The notes below the pieces were generated by a model. It searched no databases. It saw only the letters and a program-made list of their open reading frames with translations, and was not told the origin of the DNA. Both the position numbers and the translations under genes were made by a program. Shown piece after piece: positions 33,611 through 42,100 of a stretch of DNA of 64,000 bases (position 1 is its first letter; every line of letters starts with the position of its first letter). Source of the DNA: Aeromonas caviae (GTDB lineage: Bacteria > Pseudomonadota > Gammaproteobacteria > Enterobacterales > Aeromonadaceae); assembly GCF_000819785.1 (NCBI RefSeq), contig NZ_CDBK01000044.1, forward strand, positions 124,001-188,000, read 5' to 3'.

Positions 33611-34351
33611 TTACTGCTCGCCCAGGGTGAGCCGGGTGAGGGCCTCCACCCGTCGCCACTGACCGGGCTCGAACCAGCGTGCCAGGATCTCCGGCTGCTG
33701 GCTGGCACGGGCCTCGGCAGGCAGGGGCCTGATCTCGGCCAGATAGCCGGCCAGCTGCTGCTCGAACCCCTGCTGGCTCTCTGCCAGCTGGTGCAATCGA
33801 TCTGCCGCCTCCGGTCCCAACTGTTCGCGCAGTGCGGCGTCACGCCCGGCTGCGGGGAGTTGTTCCAGAGCCTGCAGATCGCCCAGCAGGCGGCTGTTGG
33901 CCTCCGCCTCCCGAAACCACTGGGGCTGCTCCGCCAGCCAGAGCTCCAGCTCGCTCGCCAGCAGCGGCTTATCGGCATCGTTGGCCTCCGTCAGCGCCTT
34001 GCGGCGCAGGGTCCACTGCTCCATCAGCCTGTCCTCGGCAAACAGCTGCTCCTGCTCGGCCGGGGTGAAGCGCTGCCTGCGCAACTGCTCGCGCTCGTCG
34101 AACAGCTTTTGCAAGCTGGCCAGGCCCGGATCCGCCGGCACCGTCAGGCTGCCCTCAGCCGCGAGAAAGGCTTCATGGCGGGCCTGCAGCGAGGACTTAT
34201 CCGACGGCGGTGAGGCCTGCCTGACCAGAGGGGAAGCGGGCCCGGCATGTTGCGGCGAAGGGGCGGTTGCGTCAGCGGAGGTCCAATACTGCCAGCCCCC
34301 CAGCAGCAGGGCCGCCGCCAGCGGAGCAGCCATCAGCCATGCCCTGTTCAT
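33611..34351 (-). CDS. Short lipase chaperone (LifO-like foldase)
   Basis: A 246-residue inner-membrane-anchored steric foldase. It has one N-terminal transmembrane helix (residues about 5-20), a Pro/Ser/Ala linker to about 50, then an all-helical domain. KLFDEREQLRRQRF, EQEQLFAEDRLMEQWTLRRKAL and RDAALREQLGPEAADRLHQL match the later part of Lif proteins. The first minidomain with the RxxFDY(F/C)LSAxGE signature, essential in known foldases of about 280-340 residues, is not present. The start ATG overlaps the lipase stop (ATGA), so the pair is coupled. Confidence 0.8.
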   Translation of the reverse strand: MNRAWLMAAPLAAALLLGGWQYWTSADATAPSPQHAGPASPLVRQASPPSDKSSLQARHEAFLAAEGSLTVPADPGLASLQKLFDEREQLRRQRFTPAEQEQLFAEDRLMEQWTLRRKALTEANDADKPLLASELELWLAEQPQWFREAEANSRLLGDLQALEQLPAAGRDAALREQLGPEAADRLHQLAESQQGFEQQLAGYLAEIRPLPAEARASQQPEILARWFEPGQWRRVEALTRLTLGEQ

Positions 34352-35259
34352 AGTCCCAGCCTCTGCAGGCGGTTGGCGTGCTGGCGATAGAGGTTGACCG
34401 GGTCGGTCTCGAACAGGTGGCGAATGCCGAACGACTGGTTCACCTCGTCCAGATGGTTCATGCGGTAGTGGGTGCCGATCACCTTGCCGAGGTGGCTGCT
34501 GCACACCCCGACCAGGCCGTCACTGGGCTCCTTGAAGAAGCTGCCGGTCAGCGCCAGCGCCGGATCCACCGGATCCAGGATGTTGGTCATGGTGCCGCGT
34601 CCGCTCCAGGAAAAGTAGTAGACCCCGTTGGCGGCCTGCATGGGCCCTTCGCCGCAATGCTGGCTCGGCAGCCCTTCCGGATAGCGCTGGTTGAAGCGCT
34701 GGGCGCCGGTGCTGGTGAGGGCGTCGAGGGCTGCGAGGGGATCCTGCGGCAGCTGGCTGCCCCCGGAGAGCAGCGAGATGACCCCGGACAGGGCCGAGGC
34801 GGCGGCCACCGCCAGACCTTCGGCCGCCGAGCCCGGCGTCACCTTGGCCCGCACCAGGTCGGCGATCTCCGAGCCATGGTTGACCCCGCCCACGCTGGTG
34901 GCGGAAGCGACCAGCTCGGGGGCGACCGAAGCGACGTAGCGAATGGTGGGGCCACCGTGAGAGTGGCCGATGAGGTTCACCTTCTCCGCCCCCGTGATGG
35001 CGAGCACCTGCTGCACCTGCTTGAGCAGCTGTTCACCGCGAAGCTCCGAGCTCTGGGTGGCGGAGACCTGTGCCACGTAGACCTTGGCGCCATCCCGGGT
35101 CAGGGCCTGGGGGATGCCGTAGAAGTAATCGACACCGAGCAGCTTGTCGAAACCGAACAGACCGTGCACCAGCACTATGGGGTAGCGGGTCTGGGTATAA
35201 CCGGCGCCCTGACCCAGCATGGGCAGGGCGCACAACAGCATCAATAGCCATCTTTTCAT
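34348..35259 (-). CDS. Secreted triacylglycerol lipase (family I.1/I.2)
   Basis: A 303-residue lipase with a signal peptide (MKRWLLMLLCALPMLGQGA). The oxyanion-hole stretch is YPIVLVHGLFGFDKLLG, the nucleophile Ser100 is in GHSHGG, and Asp and His are in PSDGLVGVC and HYRMNHLDE. Two Cys (SQHCGEG and GVCSSH) match the conserved disulfide of foldase-dependent lipases. Secretion is presumably by the type II system after folding in the periplasm. It is the first gene of a lipase-chaperone operon. ATG at 35259 is chosen for the signal peptide. Confidence 0.92.
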   Translation of the reverse strand: MKRWLLMLLCALPMLGQGAGYTQTRYPIVLVHGLFGFDKLLGVDYFYGIPQALTRDGAKVYVAQVSATQSSELRGEQLLKQVQQVLAITGAEKVNLIGHSHGGPTIRYVASVAPELVASATSVGGVNHGSEIADLVRAKVTPGSAAEGLAVAAASALSGVISLLSGGSQLPQDPLAALDALTSTGAQRFNQRYPEGLPSQHCGEGPMQAANGVYYFSWSGRGTMTNILDPVDPALALTGSFFKEPSDGLVGVCSSHLGKVIGTHYRMNHLDEVNQSFGIRHLFETDPVNLYRQHANRLQRLGL

Positions 35260-35477
35260 CTTCACCGTCCTTGTGAAAAAACCGGCTGCATTCTGGTCGT
35301 CACCGGGGGTCGTCACCGGGCAGCCACCGGCCTCATGCCAGTACCGGCAGCATGGTGGCTGAACTCAAATGTATCTGTGGATGGGATCACTAAACTGGGG
35401 ATTGCAGAAAAACCCTACCCATATGGGCAAAAAAGGCGGCACCAACTATTCCTTGTGACTGCCCATTAAATAAGTTA

Positions 35478-35496
35478 AATAGTAATTATTATCATT
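35478..35496 (+). promoter_or_regulatory. Fur box-like sequence upstream of the TPR-like gene and sodA
   Basis: AATAGTAATTATTATCATT matches the 19-bp Fur consensus at about 12 positions. It is an AT-rich island in GC-rich surroundings, about 15 bp before the TPR-like ORF. The arrangement suggests iron-repressed expression of the unit with sodA. Confidence 0.6.
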
Positions 35497-35510
35497 TGAG
35501 TGGTCGAGTC

Positions 35511-35990
35511 ATGACGGGAACCTGGGTGAAGGGGTGGGTCGGTACCACCGGAGCGGACAGCAGCATGGCGCACTGGAAGGCGCAGACCCTGAGTGGCAAC
35601 CGCCATTTCGATGCGGGGGAGTACGCCAGGGCGCTCGACTGCTATCAGCAGGCGCTGTGGCTTGCCCGCCAGCAGTTTGCCGACTGGCACGATGCCGACG
35701 AAGCGGTGGCGGCCCTGGTGGTGGCCCATCACAACCTGGCGGATCTGCTGGTGGCCATGACCCTGCCGGATCGGGCCGCCGACCTGCTGTGTCACATCCA
35801 CGACTGCCTGCTGGCCACCAGCCAGTCCCCCACCAGTTCCGCTGCCCTGCGGGAGGCGGCTGTTCGCCACGCCCGCAGCACCCGTACCGAGCTGCTCGCC
35901 TTTCTGGGCAAACACGGTCATCACGACGGCATCCAGCGCAGCCTGGGTCAATGTCTGTGTCAGACCGGCTCTGCCCATCAACTGCATTGA
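35511..35990 (+). CDS. TPR-like protein upstream of sodA
   Basis: A 159-residue cytoplasmic protein. Residues about 20-75 carry a TPR-like pattern, [24 protein letters not shown], followed by helical [17 protein letters not shown]. The start at ATG 35511 is uncertain; ATG 35565 (MAHWKAQTL) would give 141 residues and looks like a more natural N-terminus. It is 17 bp from sodA, so probably an operon under the Fur-like site. In Pseudomonas an uncharacterised orfX precedes sodA in a Fur-regulated operon; equivalence is a guess. Confidence 0.7.
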   Translation: MTGTWVKGWVGTTGADSSMAHWKAQTLSGNRHFDAGEYARALDCYQQALWLARQQFADWHDADEAVAALVVAHHNLADLLVAMTLPDRAADLLCHIHDCLLATSQSPTSSAALREAAVRHARSTRTELLAFLGKHGHHDGIQRSLGQCLCQTGSAHQLH

Positions 35991-36007
35991 GCCCAACAGG
36001 AGAGACA

Positions 36008-36628
36008 ATGAACATGAGCCATACCCTACCAGCCCTTCCTTACGCCTATGACGCGCTGGAACCCCATATCGATGCAAAGACCATGGAGATCCATCACAGC
36101 CGTCACCATCAGACTTATGTCACCAACCTCAATGCCGCCCTGGCCGATCTGCCGGAGCTGGCTACCCTGCCGCTGGAGGCATTGCTTGCCCGTATCGACA
36201 GCCTGCCGGCCCAGGTTCAGGGGGCGGTGCGCAATCACGGCGGCGGCCACGCCAACCACAGCCTGTTCTGGCAGGTGATGAGTCCGCAGGGCGGCGGCGA
36301 GCCGGGCGGCGAGCTGGCCGCAGCGATCGAGCGGGATCTGGGTGGGCTGGAGGCCTTCAAGCAGGCCTTTACCCAGGCGGCGCTGAGCCGTTTTGGCAGC
36401 GGCTGGGCCTGGCTGGTGGTCGATGGGCGCGGCAAGTTGCAGGTGGTGAGCAGCGCGAACCAGGACAGCCCCCTGATGGAGGGGCTCACCCCCATACTCG
36501 GGCTGGATGTGTGGGAGCATGCCTACTACCTCAAGTACCAGAACAAGCGTCCCGATTACATAGCCGCGTTTTACAACGTGATCGACTGGGATGAGGTGGC
36601 ACGGCGTTATGTGGCGGCGCTGGCCTGA
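36008..36628 (+). CDS. sodA: Superoxide dismutase, Mn-type
   Basis: A 206-residue SOD. Metal ligands sit in [12 protein letters not shown] (His29), [10 protein letters not shown], and [18 protein letters not shown]. The [11 protein letters not shown] and QNKRPDY stretches favour Mn over Fe enzymes, as does the [20 protein letters not shown]-terminus. AGGAGA precedes the ATG. Being downstream of a Fur-like site and a TPR-like gene, it is probably induced on iron limitation, the usual logic of replacing SodB by SodA. Confidence 0.93.
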   Translation: MNMSHTLPALPYAYDALEPHIDAKTMEIHHSRHHQTYVTNLNAALADLPELATLPLEALLARIDSLPAQVQGAVRNHGGGHANHSLFWQVMSPQGGGEPGGELAAAIERDLGGLEAFKQAFTQAALSRFGSGWAWLVVDGRGKLQVVSSANQDSPLMEGLTPILGLDVWEHAYYLKYQNKRPDYIAAFYNVIDWDEVARRYVAALA

Positions 36629-36647
36629 CGACCCATTTCACCTGATG

Positions 36648-36678
36648 AAAGAGACCCGCCTGTTGGCGGGTCTCTTTT
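36648..36678. terminator. Terminator after sodA
   Basis: AAAGAGACCCGCC, loop TGTT, GGCGGGTCTCTTTT. A- and T-runs on both sides make it bidirectional; it also ends the convergent SanA-like gene. Confidence 0.92.
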
Positions 36679-37570
36679 ATTGAGGTGTCAGTGCGCTGCC
36701 GGTTGGCGTTGCCGCGCTGGCGGCAGCCGGATTATCCACGGGCGTGACTTCGCTCGGCACGGCTGCGCTGGTGGCTGGTGCACCGCTGGTTGCAGCCGCT
36801 GCACTGGTGGCGGTTGCCGCGCTCACGGCCGCTGCCTGCTTGGCTTTCGGCTTATGAGGGGGCGGTGCAATGGGCAGGCAGGGCTGGCTTGCCCCTATGG
36901 TGCTCAACGCCTGGCAGGGGACCGGGCCGCCGATGACGATGGGCTCGCCGAGGAACTTGGGACCCTTGTCCAGCACGTAGAGGTCCAGCAGCCCCATCAG
37001 GCGGGCGAACACCTCGCGCACCCGGGTCTTGATGCCCTGATAGGCGCTGGGATCCACGGCGTTGAAGCCGACCGCCTCGATGCCGAAATGGCGGGCGATG
37101 AAGATGGCGCGCTCGTTGTGAAAGGCCTGGGAGACCACGGTGAAGTGGGCCTGACCGAACACCTCCTTGGCACGCACGATGGAGTCCAGAGTCCGAAAGC
37201 CGGCGTAGTCGCTGTAGATGGCGCTGGCCGGGATGCCGGCCTGGATCAGGGCCCGCCGCATCTGGCGCGGTTCGTTGTACTGCACGGTGGCGTTGTCGCC
37301 GGAGACCAGGATGTAGTCCACCTTGCCGTTGTTGTAGAGCTCGGCGGCGGCCTTGATCCGGTATTTGAAGTAGTGGTTCGGGCTGCCGCCAATCAGGTAT
37401 TTGGAGGTGCCGAGCACCAGGGCGACCCGGTTGTAGGGCACCGCGTTGACGTCGTCGTAGGTGTAGTGACGGGCGTCCGAGACGGTCCACTCGCTGTAGC
37501 CAAGCAGGGCGGCGATGGAGGCCAGCAACAGGCAGAGGCAGGCGAGCAGGATCTTGGCAAACTTCTTCAT
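36677..37570 (-). CDS. sanA: SanA/YdcF-family (DUF218) membrane protein with an Ala/Thr/Pro-rich tail
   Basis: A 297-residue protein with one N-terminal membrane helix (residues about 5-25) and a DUF218 domain (about 45-200): PYNRVALVLGTSKYL, YILVSGDN, YNEPRQMRRAL, SQAFHNERAIFIAR. SanA affects cell-envelope permeability and vancomycin exclusion in E. coli, where it is about 240 residues. Here an extra low-complexity tail (from about 232) is almost pure Ala, Thr, Pro and Ser. It is probably periplasmic and of unknown function. Confidence 0.85.
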   Translation of the reverse strand: MKKFAKILLACLCLLLASIAALLGYSEWTVSDARHYTYDDVNAVPYNRVALVLGTSKYLIGGSPNHYFKYRIKAAAELYNNGKVDYILVSGDNATVQYNEPRQMRRALIQAGIPASAIYSDYAGFRTLDSIVRAKEVFGQAHFTVVSQAFHNERAIFIARHFGIEAVGFNAVDPSAYQGIKTRVREVFARLMGLLDLYVLDKGPKFLGEPIVIGGPVPCQALSTIGASQPCLPIAPPPHKPKAKQAAAVSAATATSAAAATSGAPATSAAVPSEVTPVDNPAAASAATPTGSALTPQ

Positions 37571-37727
37571 GCGCGGTGCGGTTCGGGTCTGAAGTAAGAG
37601 AAGACAGGGGGTCATTCTATTACAAGTTGTTGTGGCGCGTCAGGTTTGATGGCGGCGCAGGGGCTCACTCGGGCAGAGGTTGTCGCAGCGCGCGCCAGGA
37701 TCCCGGGCTTATCAAACGGCGCCATAA

Positions 37728-37755
37728 ACAAGGGGCGACCATGGCCGCCCCTTGT
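37728..37755 (-). terminator. Hairpin after the collagenase gene
   Basis: ACAAGGGGCG pairs with CGCCCCTTGT around ACCATGGC. On the minus strand TTTATGG follows. It separates the collagenase from the SanA-like gene. Confidence 0.7.
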
Positions 37756-37771
37756 CATAGCCGTCTCGTCC

Positions 37772-40522
37772 TCAGTGGGAGGAGTCGTTGGCCTTGCACT
37801 CGTCGGAGTCCTTGTTGGCTTCCCACCAAGGCAGCAGCTCGCGGCCGAGCCACTGCTGGTAGGCCTCGCTGTCATTGGCAATCAGCTGGTCCAGCTCGGC
37901 TTCGAAGGTGCTCATGGCCTGCTCTCGATCCGGGCCTCGCAGGGCCTGGGCCATGGCCAGCCAGCTGGCGCCGCGACCGGTCTCGTTCAGGAAGCGGTGC
38001 ACGGTGTAGGACCAGGAGTAGACCATCTCGCCGCCCTTGTCGTAATCCAGGTGCAGGATGTCGGCCAGGGCCGGGCGATCGCCTGCCGGGCGGCCGGCGA
38101 CGTTGTCCAGACCGCGGGCGAAGCACTGGCCGTGGGCGACGAACTCCGCCAGCCCTTCCGACCACCAGGTGGTGCGGTTGAGCGGGTAGTGGCCGAAGCT
38201 GCCGTACTGGTTGAAGCGGCCGTCCAGGTAGTGCACGTACTCGTGGCGCAGGTTCCACACCTGGAACGCAGGGCGTTTCCACTCCGCCTCGTAGGCGAAG
38301 AAGCGGGCCTGGTTGCCGGGGCGAGCCGGATCCCCTTCGAGGTAGATGCCGCCGTTGTCGGTGGAGACGCCGCCAAACAGGGCACTGCCGTAGCGTTTCC
38401 AGTCGTCGGAGGAGTTGAAGACCACCAGTTCCAGCGCCTCGTTGTGATCGTCCGCCACCGGCTGCCAGCCGGTCTCCATCTGCTGGTGGAACTGCTGCTC
38501 TTCGGCACCCAGTTCACGGCAGATCCCCTCTGCCTGAGCCATGGTCAGGTCCTGGGCCCGCAGGCGCAGGGTCGGTGAGCAGGTGTGCTCGAACGGCAGC
38601 ACGTCCTCCACCCGGACAGGGGTGCAGAGCCCGGCGAAGTCACCGCTGATGCAGGCTTCGCTGGTGCGGTCCGTGTAGGTCAGGTAGTAGGTGGAGAGGG
38701 TCAGTGACATGTCTTCCAGCAGGTCCTGACTCTGCTGACCACCAGGGATCAGGTCGTGGTGGCGAACGAGGGCGATGACGGAGTCATCCAGCAGCTTGCG
38801 GTAGTCGTCGAGCTCGTCCGGGCGGGTATGGCGAGCGACCCGGTAGAGGCGTGTGTAGGCATCCAGCACGTTGTTGAGCAGGAACAGATCGGCGCCATCC
38901 CTTCCTTGCCACAACGCGAGTTCGCTCATGCCGAGGGCGTGCAGCTGCTTGCGCAGCTCGCCATCCTGCTGGCGAAAGTCGTTGGCGAAGGGGTCGCTGT
39001 AGTCGCTGGCGAAGTCGAGGAAGTTGAGCAGATCGAACAGGCCGGTTGCCCAGGCGTGCTGACCGTTGATCTCGCTGGCATGGCGGGTACTGTAGGCCAG
39101 CATCTGGTTGAACTCGCCGAGCAGGGTGCCAAAACGGCTCTGCACTGCCGGGCTCTTGAACTGGCCGTGCAGGGCGATGCTCCAGGCACCCATGACGGCG
39201 CCTACTTCGTCGCTGGCCTGCTCCGGGAAGAGCAGCGGATGGGCGCCTAACGCGGTCAATGCCTCGGCCAGCGCCTCGGCGGCGGCCGGGCCGTCTTCCT
39301 TGTGCTTGCCGTAGTTGTGGTAGTTGTGGGCACGCACGTATTCCAGCAGCAGCTTCATGGCCGGATGGGCCGGCTGATTGGCCGCCAGCAGGCTCTGGAT
39401 GCCGCGCGACACGGCCAGCAGCTTGGTGTCATCGTGACCATAGTTCTCCTGCCAGACCGGGGCGGGCTGGCCACTGGCATCCTGCACTATCCTGGCCGCT
39501 TCGGCGTCCAGCAGCTCGGTGCCCGGCAGATCCGGCTCGGAGCAGGCGCGGCCGTCGGCACGGCGACAGTCGAGCTGCTCTTCCTTGCTGGCCAGCACGA
39601 TGGGGCGGTTGAGCACCCGGTTCTCCTGCCACTCGGTTGTTTCCGGCAGGGTCTGCCATTCGCTGCCCCCCACCGGGTATTGATAGCCGGTGTCCTTCAA
39701 GACCACCTGCACTTCGCTGCCGGCGGGCAGGGTCTGACGGCACACCCGATAGCTGATGGTCTTGTCCCCTTCCTGACGGGTCTGGGGTTCATCGCACTCC
39801 TGCTGGGCCTTGATCTCGTCCAGCAGCCAGGTGTACTGGCGCCAGACGTGCAGCTCGCTCACCTGTTTGGCGGCCTGGCTGCCCGCGATGGGCTGCAGGC
39901 GGAAGAAGATCTGCTCGAGGCGACCATCCCGTTCGTTGGGGGTCTCTTCCAGCACCTTCAATTGCTGCCAGTTTTGCGGCTGGTACTGCCATGCCTGCTC
40001 GGCGCAGCGACCTTCGGCGTTGAGCTCACAGCGATCCAGCTCCTGCTCGCTGTGACCCAGAATGACCCGCTCAGCCAGCGGCAGACGATCCTGACGCGGC
40101 GCGGTCGGGGTGCCCGCCAGCGGCTCCCAGCGGCCCTGCTTCATGCCGTAGCCATAGTCATAGCTGCTGGCCGGGACGGCCTTGCCGGCCGGTACCACCT
40201 CTTCACAGCTGAGGTAGCGGATCTGCCAGCCCTGCTCGATCTTGAGTTGCGGCTCGCCGCACTGCTGCTCTGCCAGCGCGGCCAGGTTGGCATCGCGCCA
40301 GTCGAAGCGGCGATACACCCTCAACTGCTGATAAGGGGCGTCGCCGCTGCGGGCGCTCAGTTCAAAGGTCACTTCGGTGAGACGATCCCCCAGCTGACGG
40401 CTGGATTCGCCTTTGAGTTGATACTGTTGCCAGTCGGAGGGGGAGTAGTTGGCCAGCGCCGAAGTGGCGAGCAGGCTAGGGGCTGCCAGGAGCAGCAGCC
40501 GGGGAGAGAGGTGCTTCATCAT
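37772..40522 (-). CDS. Microbial collagenase, peptidase family M9
   Basis: A 916-residue secreted metalloprotease. The signal peptide is MMKHLSPRLLLLAAPSLLATSALA. The catalytic zinc site HEYVHYLDGRF (HExxH, near residue 760) is followed by the third ligand Glu in WWSEGLAEF, about 25 residues on. The N-terminal half corresponds to the M9 activator region, rich in Trp and paired Cys. Aeromonads carry similar collagenases as virulence-related exoenzymes. The start ATG at 40522 (or 40519) follows AAAGGG; the longer frame from 40684 is rejected for lack of a signal sequence at its start. Confidence 0.92.
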   Translation of the reverse strand: MMKHLSPRLLLLAAPSLLATSALANYSPSDWQQYQLKGESSRQLGDRLTEVTFELSARSGDAPYQQLRVYRRFDWRDANLAALAEQQCGEPQLKIEQGWQIRYLSCEEVVPAGKAVPASSYDYGYGMKQGRWEPLAGTPTAPRQDRLPLAERVILGHSEQELDRCELNAEGRCAEQAWQYQPQNWQQLKVLEETPNERDGRLEQIFFRLQPIAGSQAAKQVSELHVWRQYTWLLDEIKAQQECDEPQTRQEGDKTISYRVCRQTLPAGSEVQVVLKDTGYQYPVGGSEWQTLPETTEWQENRVLNRPIVLASKEEQLDCRRADGRACSEPDLPGTELLDAEAARIVQDASGQPAPVWQENYGHDDTKLLAVSRGIQSLLAANQPAHPAMKLLLEYVRAHNYHNYGKHKEDGPAAAEALAEALTALGAHPLLFPEQASDEVGAVMGAWSIALHGQFKSPAVQSRFGTLLGEFNQMLAYSTRHASEINGQHAWATGLFDLLNFLDFASDYSDPFANDFRQQDGELRKQLHALGMSELALWQGRDGADLFLLNNVLDAYTRLYRVARHTRPDELDDYRKLLDDSVIALVRHHDLIPGGQQSQDLLEDMSLTLSTYYLTYTDRTSEACISGDFAGLCTPVRVEDVLPFEHTCSPTLRLRAQDLTMAQAEGICRELGAEEQQFHQQMETGWQPVADDHNEALELVVFNSSDDWKRYGSALFGGVSTDNGGIYLEGDPARPGNQARFFAYEAEWKRPAFQVWNLRHEYVHYLDGRFNQYGSFGHYPLNRTTWWSEGLAEFVAHGQCFARGLDNVAGRPAGDRPALADILHLDYDKGGEMVYSWSYTVHRFLNETGRGASWLAMAQALRGPDREQAMSTFEAELDQLIANDSEAYQQWLGRELLPWWEANKDSDECKANDSSH

Positions 40523-40634
40523 GATCCCTTTGGTGGATGGAGAGGCGTGGGGACCAGAGAGGGTATTGGGCTCCAAAAGAATATCAATTGGCCAGATGGC
40601 GCAGCGAAATGATGCATTCGGGAGCAAACAACAC

Positions 40635-40658
40635 AAAAAACAGCCCCAAAAGGGGCTG
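40635..40658 (-). terminator. Terminator after menE
   Basis: CAGCCCC, loop AAAA, GGGGCTG. On the minus strand it is followed by TTTTTT. It ends the men cluster 40 bp after menE. Confidence 0.9.
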
Positions 40659-40696
40659 TGTTGATAGCAAGGACTCCGCCCCATATGGGGGAGGTG

Positions 40697-42097
40697 TCAC
40701 TCCTCTTGTCGCAAACTGCGGGCGAGCAGGGTGCGGGAGGGTTTCAGATTGCCGCCGATATCCGGCCAGGGATGCCACTGGTCCGGCACCATGAAGCCGG
40801 GTAACGACAGCCTGATCCAGGCGGCCAGCTCAGCAGGGGGGGCCGGTTCGCCGTGCCAGTCGATGAAGGCGGCGGGCCTATGCCCCCACTCGTCGCTCGG
40901 CACCGGCACCACCAGGGCCTGGGCCACGGCGGGGTGATCCACCAGCCGCTGCTCTATGGTCTCGGGCTGGATATTCTCCCCTCCCGAGATGAAGAGGTTG
41001 TCGAGCCGCCCCTCCACCACCAGATCGCCCCCCGGAGTGAGGCGGCCCTTGTCCCGGGTGTGGAACCAGCCCTCTTCATCGAGGGGGCGCACCAGCTCGC
41101 CCTCCCTGAAATAGCCGGCAAACAGGGTCTCACCGCGCACGCAGATCTCCCCCTGGCGGATGCAGACCTCCCGCCCCGGCAGCGGGCGGCCCACCACGCC
41201 GGCGGCGCAGGGTTGCCCGGTGCAGACCTGGCTGCCCATCTCGGAGAGGCCATAGCTCACCTTGGGCTCCAGCCCCAGAGCGGTCAGCCGGTTGACCAGG
41301 GGCGCCGGGATGGCGGCGCCCCCGAGCAGCAGCTCTCGCACCCGGGTGCGGGATGGGTCGAACCCCTGTGCCAGCAGGCGCCAGAGCTGGGTCGGCACCA
41401 GCGAGAGGTGGGTGATGGGCTGATCCTCGAGCCGCGCCTTGAGGGGCCGGGTGCGATCGTCCAGCACCAGGGCGGCTCCCGCCAGGAAGACCCGAAACAA
41501 GATAGCGTAACCGCCGACGTGAAACAGTGGCAGGGAGAGCAGCCAGCCGCAGGCTTCGTCCAGGGGGATCAGGGTGGCGGAACCCCTGGCGGAGGCGAGG
41601 TGGTTGGCGAGGCGGTGGACCACCGCCTTGGGGGTACCGCTGGATCCCGAGGTGAGGATCATGTTGTTCGGCTGGTCGGGTACCAGCGGGGACTCCCCAT
41701 CTGCGGCCAGCTCGCCCGTGAAGTCGAGGCTGAGGGCTTGCCAGTCGCCCGCCGGGATCTCGCCTGCCGACCAGAATGCCCGGGCCTCGAGCTGGCTCGC
41801 CAGTTCGCTGTGTCTGGTTGCCGGAAAGGCGGGATTGAGGGGGCAGAAGACGATGCCGCTGCGCACGCAGGCCCAGGCCAGCAACACATCCTCCAGGGCG
41901 CCGCGCACCACGGCGGCGAGATGATCTCCCCGTTCCAGCCCGGCCCGGGCGAGCTGATTGCACAGGCTGTTGAGGCGCAGGTCGAGGCGCTGGTAGCTAA
42001 GAGGCTCCCCGCTGTGGATGGCAATACGATGAGGGGCCAGTGTCGCCCAGCGTCGTACCGGGCAGGTTTCCTGCCGTGGGATCTGACGGGTCACCAT
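40697..42097 (-). CDS. menE: o-Succinylbenzoate-CoA ligase
   Basis: A 466-residue adenylate-forming ligase activating o-succinylbenzoate with CoA in menaquinone synthesis. The P-loop-like motif is ILTSGSSGTPKAVVH (residues about 150-164); other ANL signatures are SYGLSEMGSQ, GWFHTRDKG and GRLDNLFISGGENIQPETIE. It is last in the menFDHBCE cluster, immediately after menC with only 3 bp between. Confidence 0.92.
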   Translation of the reverse strand: MVTRQIPRQETCPVRRWATLAPHRIAIHSGEPLSYQRLDLRLNSLCNQLARAGLERGDHLAAVVRGALEDVLLAWACVRSGIVFCPLNPAFPATRHSELASQLEARAFWSAGEIPAGDWQALSLDFTGELAADGESPLVPDQPNNMILTSGSSGTPKAVVHRLANHLASARGSATLIPLDEACGWLLSLPLFHVGGYAILFRVFLAGAALVLDDRTRPLKARLEDQPITHLSLVPTQLWRLLAQGFDPSRTRVRELLLGGAAIPAPLVNRLTALGLEPKVSYGLSEMGSQVCTGQPCAAGVVGRPLPGREVCIRQGEICVRGETLFAGYFREGELVRPLDEEGWFHTRDKGRLTPGGDLVVEGRLDNLFISGGENIQPETIEQRLVDHPAVAQALVVPVPSDEWGHRPAAFIDWHGEPAPPAELAAWIRLSLPGFMVPDQWHPWPDIGGNLKPSRTLLARSLRQEE

Positions 42098-42100
42098 GGG

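Noticed and set aside
35369-35458. A 30-codon ORF (MYLWMGSLNWGLQ...GGTNYSL) upstream of the Fur-like site
   Set aside because: No ribosome binding site and length compatible with chance in an AT-richer stretch; not listed as a gene.
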